A stretch of DNA of 12,269 bases. It comes from Promethearchaeota archaeon. Its GTDB lineage: Archaea > Asgardarchaeota > Lokiarchaeia > Sigynarchaeales > SOKP01. Each line of letters begins with the position of its first letter. Positions within the stretch are counted from its first letter, which is position 1. Positions 6,140 to 12,269 of this stretch are shown one piece after another. The DNA lies in assembly GCA_019057775.1 (NCBI GenBank), contig JAHLWT010000097.1, positions 1 through 12,269 of the forward strand, in the 5' to 3' direction. The position numbers and the translations under genes are program-made. Below the pieces are notes generated by a model, which was not told the origin of the DNA, made no database searches, and was given only the letters and a program-made list of their open reading frames with translations.

Positions 6140-7483
6140 ATGAAAATAGTAATCATCGGAAATAATGTCGCTGGAACATTTTCAGCTCAAAATATTCGCT
6201 CTCTTAATGATGATGCAGAAATAGAAATTTATACTCAAGAAGCTTATCCGTATTATTCTAGGATTAATTTACCTGAGTTGATTCCGGGAAAAACTAAAGT
6301 TGATGATTTAATTGTTTTTAAAGAAGACTGGTACAGAAATAAAAATCTAAAACTTTTTTTAAATAAAAAAGCGATAAAACTTGATACCGAAAATAAAGTT
6401 CTTTATTTCGATGGAATGACTAAGCCCGTCACTTATGATAAATTAATACTTGCTTTAGGCAGCACTCCAAATATACCACCTATTAATAATGCTATAAAAT
6501 TGAGAGATAATAAAATGGGTGTTTTTACTCTGCGTTCTATAGATGATGCACTAGCAATTAAGGTTTTCATAGAAAGTAATGAAGTAAAAAAAGCTATTAT
6601 TATTGGAGGTGGATTATTAGGTTTAGAGCTAGCAAACCAAATAAAAGAGAGTAATTTAGATACAACTGTTGTTGAATTTTTCCCCCGGTTATTACCCCGA
6701 CAGCTAGATGAAGAATGTGGAACTATGTTAAAAACAGAAATTGAAAATAGAGGTATCAAAGTAGTATTAAGCGCTGTTACTGAGGAGATCATAGGAAACG
6801 GGAGAGTAACTGGTATCAAATTAAAAGATGGACGTATTTTAGAGGCAGAAATTGTTCTTATCCAAGCAGGAATTCGTCCCACTACTCTTCTTGCGAAAAG
6901 TGGTAATATTGAAATAGAAAAAGGAATAATTGTAAACGAATTTTTAGAAACAAGCGAAAAGGATATTTATGCCGTAGGTGATTGCGTCCAATATAAAAAC
7001 CAAATTTGGGGAATAATACCCGCTTGTATTGAACAATCCAAAATTGTAGCTGCATCGGCTCTAGGATTAAAAAAAGTTGAATATAAAGGAACTACACCTA
7101 AAAATAGTCTTAAAATAATAGGATTAGAATTAACGTCAATAGGGATAATTGATCCTTCAAAAGAAGAGAGAGGTGGGTGGGAAATTTTAAAAAAAGCTGA
7201 TGAGAAAGATTGTTGCTATCAAAAAATTATTTTAAAAGATAATAAACTTAAAGGAGCTATCTTATTTGGGGATAATCAGGCTCAATCTTTTGTGTATAGC
7301 AAAATGGAACAGGATGTAGATAGGGAAGAATTAAAGAGATTACTTGAATTGTATAGTTTCATTTGTATTAATTGCGGTGCCGAATATGATGAGTCTACTA
7401 AAGAAACTCTCTTTAAAAATCTACCAGAAGATTTTAAATGTAAATGTGGTCAAAATAAAAAGGGATTTAAAAAAAAAAAATAA
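6140..7483 (+). CDS. FAD-dependent NAD(P)H oxidoreductase with C-terminal rubredoxin-like domain (probable rubredoxin reductase)
   Basis: A 447-residue two-dinucleotide-fold flavoenzyme, similar to NADH-rubredoxin reductases and the N-terminal part of NirB. The FAD loop is GNNVAGTFSA (7-16), followed by the YYSRINLPELIPG segment typical of this branch. NAD(P)H binds at GGGLLGLE (156-163), and the second FAD motif is DIYAVGDC (275-282). No CxxC redox disulfide is present near the FAD, so it is not a thioredoxin or lipoamide reductase. Residues 405-443 form a rubredoxin-like tail with C409-x2-C412-G and, after LPEDF, C434-K-C436-G. The second knuckle is one residue short (CxC, not CxxC), so iron binding is uncertain. 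The gene ends in a 12-A run encoding KKKK. A rubredoxin-like gene follows after 35 bases, probably in the same operon. Likely role: NAD(P)H reduction of rubredoxins feeding the flavo-diiron protein. Confidence 0.8.
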   Translation: MKIVIIGNNVAGTFSAQNIRSLNDDAEIEIYTQEAYPYYSRINLPELIPGKTKVDDLIVFKEDWYRNKNLKLFLNKKAIKLDTENKVLYFDGMTKPVTYDKLILALGSTPNIPPINNAIKLRDNKMGVFTLRSIDDALAIKVFIESNEVKKAIIIGGGLLGLELANQIKESNLDTTVVEFFPRLLPRQLDEECGTMLKTEIENRGIKVVLSAVTEEIIGNGRVTGIKLKDGRILEAEIVLIQAGIRPTTLLAKSGNIEIEKGIIVNEFLETSEKDIYAVGDCVQYKNQIWGIIPACIEQSKIVAASALGLKKVEYKGTTPKNSLKIIGLELTSIGIIDPSKEERGGWEILKKADEKDCCYQKIILKDNKLKGAILFGDNQAQSFVYSKMEQDVDREELKRLLELYSFICINCGAEYDESTKETLFKNLPEDFKCKCGQNKKGFKKKK

Positions 7484-7518
7484 AGTAACCTATCTAATCA
7501 ATAGATTGAGGGAAATCC

Positions 7519-7671
7519 ATGCCAACCTTTAGGTGTAAAAGATGTAACTATATTTATATAGATGAGGAACAAGAAGTATCATTTGTTGAAATTAGTGATG
7601 ATTATAGGTGCCCCAAATGCCGTTCTTCAAAAAATTTCTTTATTAAAAAAGTAATTCATGGAAAAAATTGA
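7519..7671 (+). CDS. Small rubredoxin-like protein, 50 aa
   Basis: The frame begins MPTFRCKRCNYIYIDE and has two knuckles, C6-K-R-C9 and C31-P-K-C34, 21 residues apart. A tyrosine-rich strand follows the first knuckle, as in rubredoxins. The second knuckle continues RSSKNFFIKK instead of the usual GVGKDxF, and the spacer lacks the PGTxF stretch, so it is a divergent rubredoxin or a zinc ribbon. GAGGGA at 7508-7513 lies 5 bases before the ATG, a good ribosome site. It sits 35 bases after the FAD oxidoreductase gene. As a free carrier it could supply the intact CxxC pair that the tail of that enzyme lacks. Stop is TGA at 7669-7671. Confidence 0.7.
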   Translation: MPTFRCKRCNYIYIDEEQEVSFVEISDDYRCPKCRSSKNFFIKKVIHGKN

Positions 7672-7697
7672 ACTCAATCTATTTTTTAAAAAAACAT

Positions 7698-7710
7698 TAT
7701 ATATAAAAAT
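7698..7710 (+). promoter_or_regulatory. TATA box of the sugar-symporter gene
   Basis: TTATATATAAAAA, about 65 bases before the ATG at 7770. It implies its own promoter and a leader of roughly 40 bases. The leader carries two CTAATTC copies 11 bases apart (around 7719 and 7730). No Shine-Dalgarno sequence is obvious before the ATG. Confidence 0.4.
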
Positions 7711-7769
7711 AGAAACATCTAATTCCTATCTAATTCAATTAATTTAATTTAGAAAAATCGTGATTTTAT

Positions 7770-9164
7770 ATGGGAGAAAGGACCGCAATTGAACATTCAA
7801 AGCTGAATATGGCTTCATATGGGTTTGGAAAATTCTTAACGGAATTTATGGAGATGGCGTTTACTGCATGGCTATTTTATTTTTATGTAAGAACAATTGG
7901 TGTCGATCCACTAATTATTGGATTAGCGGTCGTAGTATATGCAATATGGAATGCTGTGAATGACCCTTTAGTAGGTTATTTAACAAATAAACCTTTCAAA
8001 TTCACAAGAAAATGGGGGGCGAAGGTTTCCATGGATAATGATTGGTGGTGTTGCGTATATATTAAGTTACGTGCTTGTCTTTACCCCTCCAGATGTAGAT
8101 CCTCAATCAGGAGCTTGGATTTTTTTCATTTGGTTTATAACCTCTACAGCTATATTTGATACTTTTAATTCAATATTTTTTGTAAATTTTTCCTCACTTT
8201 TTCCTGATAAATTTCGCTCATTAGATGAACGCAGAAAAGCTACAGGAATACAAACCCCAGTTGGCATAATTGGAGTTGCACTCGGAGCTTTAGTGCCACC
8301 AATGATAATTGCTCGTGATAACGCTGCTACATTTGTAATTAATGCAGGGCTAGTGGTAATTATTGATTAGTAGTCCTAATGCTTTCAATCCCTGGTTGTC
8401 GAGAAGATCAAATAACTATCGACCGATACCTAGAGAAATATGACGTTGAAGAGAGGACACCATTCTTTAAAACCCTTAAGTTATCACTAAAACAAAAAAC
8501 TTTCCTGTTTTTCATAATCACATATACACTTTACAGATCACTTGTAATATGTTTTCAAGCCTCTATCCCGTTCTTTGTTGAATATATACTTGTCGAAGAG
8601 GTGGGCATTCAAACATTACTCTCTGCTGGCTTCCTTATTGGCGCACTAATTTCTTCACCACTATGGGCTTATATCGCCAAAAGAACTAACGATAATAAGA
8701 AAGTCATGTTGATTACTAGTATTCTATTGGCTACATTCACAATCCCTTTCATATTTCTTAATAGTGTTTGGGTTGCATTTTTTGTACTTGTTCTCTGGGG
8801 TTTTGGTCTTGGGGGATTTTGGACGATGTTAGCACCAGTTTTAGGAGATGTTATTGATGAATCAGTTGCTACTACTCATAAACGTCAAGAAGGGGTTTTT
8901 AATGGATTTTTACAATTTTTTGGACGATTAGCAATTTTAGTACAAGCTATTGTATTCGCAACAGTACAAACACTCACTGGATATGTACCAGGAGGAGACC
9001 TTATAGACCAACCATCCTCAGCAATTTGGGGAGTACATGTCCATTTTGGTTTAATACCCGCAGTATTTATGTTCATTGCGGTGATAATCTTTTGGAAATT
9101 TTATACTTTAACTCCAGATAAGGCAAAAATAAACCAAGACAAAATTATAGAGCTTAATTTATAG
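7770..9164 (+). pseudogene. GPH/MelB-family cation:sugar symporter, split by two compensating frameshifts
   Basis: A 12-helix secondary transporter of the glycoside-pentoside-hexuronide:cation symporter type. The N-terminal part MGERTAIEHSKLNMASYGFG and the WNAVNDPLVGYLTN loop are characteristic. The frame breaks after codon 83 at a run of six G (8014-8019). Removing one G restores KWG-RRFPWIMIGGVAY, the conserved GRR loop. The second frame then runs to TAG at 8368. Adding one base near 8365 restores VVIIG-LVVLMLSIPGCRED, and the original frame continues to 9164, with the DVIDESVATTHKRQEGVFNG loop intact. Corrected length is 464 residues, normal for the family, with no other damage. Both defects change the length of a G run, so sequencing or assembly error is at least as likely as a real, recent loss. 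The ATG at 8379 is internal, not a second gene. The substrate cannot be told. It has no partner enzyme in the window. Confidence 0.85.
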
Positions 9165-9166
9165 CT

Positions 9167-9192
9167 AACTTAACTAACAAGTTCTTTTTTTT
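9167..9192 (+). terminator. Terminator after the symporter gene
   Basis: A 5-base stem AACTT (9167-9171) / AAGTT (9179-9183) is followed at once by C and T8 (9185-9192), beginning 3 bases after the symporter stop. The T-run is the important part for an archaeal polymerase; the short stem may be coincidental. Confidence 0.5.
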
Positions 9193-9304
9193 CATTTAAT
9201 GTTAACCTAAATCTTTTTTTAATTGATGAGAACAATTTATAAAATATTAAATTAATATATTTAATATACTTTCAATTTCAATCCATAGAATAACCAAATT
9301 ATAA

Positions 9305-9309
9305 AGGTG
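9305..9309 (+). promoter_or_regulatory. Ribosome binding site of rubredoxin
   Basis: AGGTG, 9 bases before the ATG at 9319. It matches the GGTGAT core complementary to the archaeal 16S rRNA 3' end. TATA-like sequence lies at about 9255-9270, which would leave a leader of some 30 bases, so this gene is not leaderless. Confidence 0.5.
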
Positions 9310-9318
9310 CATACAAAA

Positions 9319-9453
9319 ATGAAATGGGAATGTACTGCTTGCGGGTATGTTTATGACGAAGATGCTGAAGGTACTAAATTTGAAGATTTACCAGACGATT
9401 GGACTTGCCCCGTTTGTGGTGTAGGAAAAGATATGTTTGAGAAAATTGAATAA
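9319..9453 (+). CDS. Rubredoxin, 44 aa
   Basis: A soluble one-electron carrier with a single Fe(Cys)4 site. The protein begins [18 protein letters not shown] and ends [15 protein letters not shown]. Ligands are C5, C8, C30 and C33 in the two classic knuckles CTACGYVYD and [10 protein letters not shown]. It is shorter than the usual 52-54 residues because the PxxGIxPGTxF loop between the knuckles is trimmed to [10 protein letters not shown]; this shortened form is known in other anaerobes. It has its own Shine-Dalgarno sequence and a T8 run downstream, so it can be expressed alone. It lies 162 bases before the flavo-diiron gene, making it a likely electron donor to that protein and acceptor from the FAD oxidoreductase upstream. 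Confidence 0.9.
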   Translation: MKWECTACGYVYDEDAEGTKFEDLPDDWTCPVCGVGKDMFEKIE

Positions 9454-9477
9454 GAACCAAAATAATTTACTTTCAAC

Positions 9478-9485
9478 TTTTTTTT
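9478..9485 (+). terminator. T8 run after rubredoxin
   Basis: Eight consecutive T beginning 25 bases after the rubredoxin stop, without a stem. An oligo-T tract of this length is a plausible archaeal terminator and would separate rubredoxin from the flavo-diiron transcript. Confidence 0.4.
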
Positions 9486-9615
9486 AATTGAACAATTTCT
9501 GACAAATTTTATAATAAATAGAATATAAATTTTTAACTTGATTTTAATTACTATTAAAAAATAGCTATTGAATCCAATGTAAAAAGGTGAAAATATAATT
9601 ACTCATTTAGAAATA

Positions 9616-10803
9616 ATGGATAACATTTTTTTTGTGGGATATATTGATTTTGAAGTAAGAAATTTCCATGGCTACACCACTCATAGAGGCAGTTCTTATA
9701 ATGCATATATAGTTAAAGGTGAAAAAACAGTATTAATAGATACAGTGAAACGACCTTACTTTGATTATTTCATTAAAAATATAAAAGAAGTATGTGATCC
9801 TAAAGAAATCGATTATTTAATTGTAAATCATGTGGAACCCGATCATTCTGGATCTTTTCCTTTAATTTTAAAACACCTTCCAAATATCGAAATTATTGCT
9901 TCTCCTAATGGAGTAAAAATTCTTGAACAACACTATCATAGAGAGGTAGAACAAGAAATATTTAATAATATTCGAGCTGTAAAGCAAGGAGATACACTAG
10001 ATATTGGTAATGGTAAAAAGTTTTCCTTTGTTCCTATCCCAATGATTCATTGGCCAGATTCTATGGTTTCTTTTATGACTGATGATAACGGTAAGAACGT
10101 TTTATTCTCAAGTGATGCATTTGGTCAACATATTGCTACTAGTAAGATTTGGGATGATGAAAACGATCTTTCTGAGATAATGTGGGAAGCGGAAAAGTAT
10201 TATGCCAATATTTTGATGCATCTATCGAAACTCATTGCTAAAACTCTTCCTGTTGTTGGAGCATTACCCATTCAAGTAGTGTGTCCCGCTCATGGTGTAT
10301 GTTGGCGTTCTCATATTGGAGAAATAATCGAAAAGTATAAAAAATGGTGTGTAGGAGAGATTGAGAAGAATAGTGTACTAATAGTGTATGATTCAATGTG
10401 GGGTAGTACTGAAAAAATTGCAAAAGCCTTATCAAGTGAAATAAGTCACAGAGGGATTCCAGTTAAACGATTCAGATTAACAAATGCTGATTATTCAGAT
10501 GTTATAACGGAAGCAATGAAAGCTAAAGCAATCTTAGTGGGAAGTCCTACATTAAATAATGGACTATATCCTCTTGTTGCGGAATATTTGAGTTATCAAA
10601 AAGGGCTTAAACCAATCAACAAGATCGGATTAGCATTCGGGTCTTATGGATGGGGTGGTGGCGCTGTTAAGGAAATAATAAAGGAGTTAGAAGCAGCTGG
10701 AATTGATGTAATTGATGATAAAATAGAAATTAAATTTGTACCAAGACCAAATGAATTAGATTTTAAAGGAATTGTAGATAAATTAATTGAAAAAATGGGT
10801 TAG
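9616..10803 (+). CDS. fprA: Flavo-diiron protein (A-type flavoprotein, O2/NO reductase)
   Basis: A cytosolic enzyme that reduces O2 to water, or NO to N2O, at a diiron site next to FMN, protecting anaerobes. The N-terminal metallo-beta-lactamase-like domain (about 1-250) has the iron ligands H72-x-E74-x-D76 in [10 protein letters not shown]145 in MIHWPDSM, D167 in SSDAFGQH and H226 in CPAHGVCW. The C-terminal flavodoxin domain (about 253-395) has the FMN loop [12 protein letters not shown] and the GSPTLNNG and GSYGWGGGA loops. The size, 395 residues, is that of class A without extra domains, so electrons must come from a partner such as rubredoxin (or F420H2 in methanogens). The first ATG is at 9616, but a GGTGA ribosome site lies 27 bases upstream; a non-AUG start (ATT at 9598) would add ITHLEI and match the usual N-terminal length. 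The acyl-CoA dehydrogenase-rubredoxin gene follows after 7 bases. Confidence 0.93.
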   Translation: MDNIFFVGYIDFEVRNFHGYTTHRGSSYNAYIVKGEKTVLIDTVKRPYFDYFIKNIKEVCDPKEIDYLIVNHVEPDHSGSFPLILKHLPNIEIIASPNGVKILEQHYHREVEQEIFNNIRAVKQGDTLDIGNGKKFSFVPIPMIHWPDSMVSFMTDDNGKNVLFSSDAFGQHIATSKIWDDENDLSEIMWEAEKYYANILMHLSKLIAKTLPVVGALPIQVVCPAHGVCWRSHIGEIIEKYKKWCVGEIEKNSVLIVYDSMWGSTEKIAKALSSEISHRGIPVKRFRLTNADYSDVITEAMKAKAILVGSPTLNNGLYPLVAEYLSYQKGLKPINKIGLAFGSYGWGGGAVKEIIKELEAAGIDVIDDKIEIKFVPRPNELDFKGIVDKLIEKMG

Positions 10804-10810
10804 ATATAAA

Positions 10811-12229
10811 ATGGATTTTAATTTAACGGAAGATCAAAAAATTTTACAGAAAAAAGCTCGAGAATTTGCTATAAAGGAAATCTTACCTGTATCTGCAAGC
10901 TATGATGAAGCAGAAGTCATGCCAATGGAAGTCATCAAAAAAGCGTGGGAAGCGGGATTAACAAACTTATCTATTCCAAAAGAATATGGAGGGCAAGGAT
11001 ACGGTATTATGGAATCTGTGATTGTCGTTGAAGAGATAGCTGCAGCTTGCCCTGGAATCGCAACTTCCATATTCGATAATGATCTGGGTTCAGGCCCTAT
11101 TATTCTTGGTGGAAATGATGAACAAAAACAAAGAGTGTTAACTGATATTACAAAGAATTTCAAGTTAATCGCATTTGCTACTTCTGAGCCAGGGATGGGT
11201 TCGGATGTTGCTGGTATGCAATGTCGAGCTGAAAAGGATGGAGATGGATACATTCTTAATGGAACGAAATATTGGATTACCAATGCCGGCTATGCTGATT
11301 ACATATCATTATTTGCTACCGTAGATCCTACTAAGAAACACAGAGGAATTGCAGGATTTATAGTACCAGCGAATTTAAAAGGAGTCTCTACTGGAAAACA
11401 TATTCCTAAATTAGGACAGAGAGCATCTAATACCTGCTCTATTGTATTAAAAGATGTACATATACCAAAGGAAAACGTGCTTGCCCGTCCTGGGAGAGGA
11501 TTTATTGTAGCTATGCAAACATTCCAAAATACTAGACCTGCAGTAGCCGCTTTTGCTATAGGGTGTGCTAGATCAGCAATGGAATATTCTATTGACTATG
11601 CCTTAAAAAGAGAAACCTTCGGGAGGCCAATCGCAAGATATCAAGCAATCCAATTTAAGATTGCAAACATGTATAAAGACATCGAAGCAGCTCGGTTATT
11701 AACTTATAAAGCGGCTTGGGAAGGAGATCAGGGATTAAATAATAATTTAACGTCATCTATTGCTAAAGCTTTCGCATCCGATGTCGCAATGGAGACAACC
11801 ACTGAGGCTATTCAATTATTTGGTGGTTATGGATACATAAGGACTTATCCCGTTGAAAAATTATTTAGAGATGCAAAATTGTTCCAAATATATGAAGGAA
11901 CTTCAGAGATCCAGAGAATTGTCATTTCGAGGTTTATTTTAAAGCAATATGTGCATGCTATGCCAAACTTGTTTGAACTTCCCAGAGTTGAGATTGAAAT
12001 TGAGGATAAGAAAGACACCCCTCAACAATCTGTCTCTAAAACAAGTGAAGAATTGGGTGGAAAGTGGAAATGTCAAATCTGCGGTTATGTATATAACCCT
12101 ATTAAAGGAGATCCTGATAGTGGCATTACCCCAGGCACACCGTTTGAAGAAATTCCAGAAAACTGGCATTGCCCTGTTTGTGGAGCTTTAAAAAGTCAAT
12201 TTGTCAAAATTGGCTATAACACCTTTTAG
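10811..12229 (+). CDS. Acyl-CoA dehydrogenase fused to a C-terminal rubredoxin domain
   Basis: A 472-residue FAD enzyme expected to oxidise acyl-CoA to trans-2-enoyl-CoA. Residues 1-380 are a complete acyl-CoA dehydrogenase: N-terminal helices from [13 protein letters not shown] contacts in [11 protein letters not shown] (122-132) and YWIT (154-157), RETFGRPI (267-274), QLFGGYGY (335-342) and the catalytic base E362 in [10 protein letters not shown], as in butyryl-CoA dehydrogenases. A linker (about 381-416) leads to a full-length rubredoxin with ligands C421, C424, C454 and C457 in [10 protein letters not shown] and [11 protein letters not shown], keeping the [13 protein letters not shown] loop. 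The ATG at 10811 is chosen because the protein then begins as the family does; the longer TTG frame (10787) overlaps fprA. It lies 7 bases after fprA, hence probably co-translated. The fused rubredoxin may replace ETF as electron acceptor; that is inference. The acyl chain length preferred is not readable from the sequence. Confidence 0.92.
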   Translation: MDFNLTEDQKILQKKAREFAIKEILPVSASYDEAEVMPMEVIKKAWEAGLTNLSIPKEYGGQGYGIMESVIVVEEIAAACPGIATSIFDNDLGSGPIILGGNDEQKQRVLTDITKNFKLIAFATSEPGMGSDVAGMQCRAEKDGDGYILNGTKYWITNAGYADYISLFATVDPTKKHRGIAGFIVPANLKGVSTGKHIPKLGQRASNTCSIVLKDVHIPKENVLARPGRGFIVAMQTFQNTRPAVAAFAIGCARSAMEYSIDYALKRETFGRPIARYQAIQFKIANMYKDIEAARLLTYKAAWEGDQGLNNNLTSSIAKAFASDVAMETTTEAIQLFGGYGYIRTYPVEKLFRDAKLFQIYEGTSEIQRIVISRFILKQYVHAMPNLFELPRVEIEIEDKKDTPQQSVSKTSEELGGKWKCQICGYVYNPIKGDPDSGITPGTPFEEIPENWHCPVCGALKSQFVKIGYNTF

Positions 12230-12269
12230 GTGATCATTAAATTTAAGTTTTTACTCATAGGCGCTTAGA

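Noticed and set aside
8379..9164. Separate transporter gene starting with MLSIPGCRED
   Set aside because: This ATG is inside a membrane helix of the symporter; the reading frame continues from upstream once a one-base shift is allowed.
10787..10810. TTG-started eight-codon extension of the acyl-CoA dehydrogenase
   Set aside because: It overlaps the end of fprA, and the family N-terminus begins exactly at the ATG at 10811.
12229..12269. AGGTGATC after the last stop as the ribosome site of another gene
   Set aside because: The frame read from just after it (ATT at 12236) hits TAG at 12267, and no other start lies at suitable spacing before the window ends.
1..12269. CRISPR array, tRNA/rRNA, insertion sequence or prophage genes
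   Set aside because: I found no regularly spaced repeats, no tRNA cloverleaf pattern, no transposase or integrase motifs and no terminal inverted repeats.

Overview
The window is AT-rich and looks archaeal. TATA-like boxes lie about 26-27 bases upstream of several start codons, which suggests leaderless mRNAs. Other genes carry Shine-Dalgarno sequences of the GGTG/GGAG type. One regulator ends in the bacterio-opsin-activator type helix-turn-helix, a mostly archaeal domain. The gene content is that of an anaerobe: flavo-diiron protein, rubredoxins, ferredoxin-thioredoxin reductase, iron-sulfur flavoprotein and a polyferredoxin-like protein. An Asgard/Lokiarchaeia-type or other low-GC anaerobic archaeon fits, but no marker gene here proves the lineage.

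Layout. 264-1904 (+): orphan cytosolic GAF-PAS histidine kinase. 2154-3088 (-): a thiol-redox cluster of glutaredoxin-like protein, ferredoxin-thioredoxin reductase catalytic chain and, after a gap with its own TATA box, a 51-residue unknown protein. 3433-3726 (+): a second glutaredoxin-like protein. 3759-4355 (-): iron-sulfur flavoprotein. 4534-5187 (+): HTH_10 regulator. 5238-6017 (-): ferredoxin-domain protein, divergent from 6140-7483 (+), a FAD/NAD(P)H oxidoreductase with a C-terminal rubredoxin-like domain. That gene is followed by a 50-residue rubredoxin-like protein (7519-7671). 7770-9164 (+): a GPH/MelB-type sugar symporter broken by two compensating one-base shifts. 9319-9453 (+): a 44-residue rubredoxin. 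9616-12229 (+): flavo-diiron protein FprA followed 7 bases later by an acyl-CoA dehydrogenase fused to rubredoxin.

How the parts may work together. Four rubredoxin-type domains lie within 5 kb, next to a probable NAD(P)H-dependent reductase for them and a flavo-diiron terminal oxidase that usually reduces O2 (or NO) with rubredoxin-type donors. The most interesting arrangement is the tight FprA/acyl-CoA dehydrogenase-rubredoxin pair. It suggests, as inference, a route that passes electrons from acyl-CoA oxidation through the tethered rubredoxin to FprA without ETF. The left half (thioredoxin reductase, two glutaredoxin-like proteins, iron-sulfur flavoprotein) fits thiol and flavin redox balance in the same oxygen-sensitive cell.
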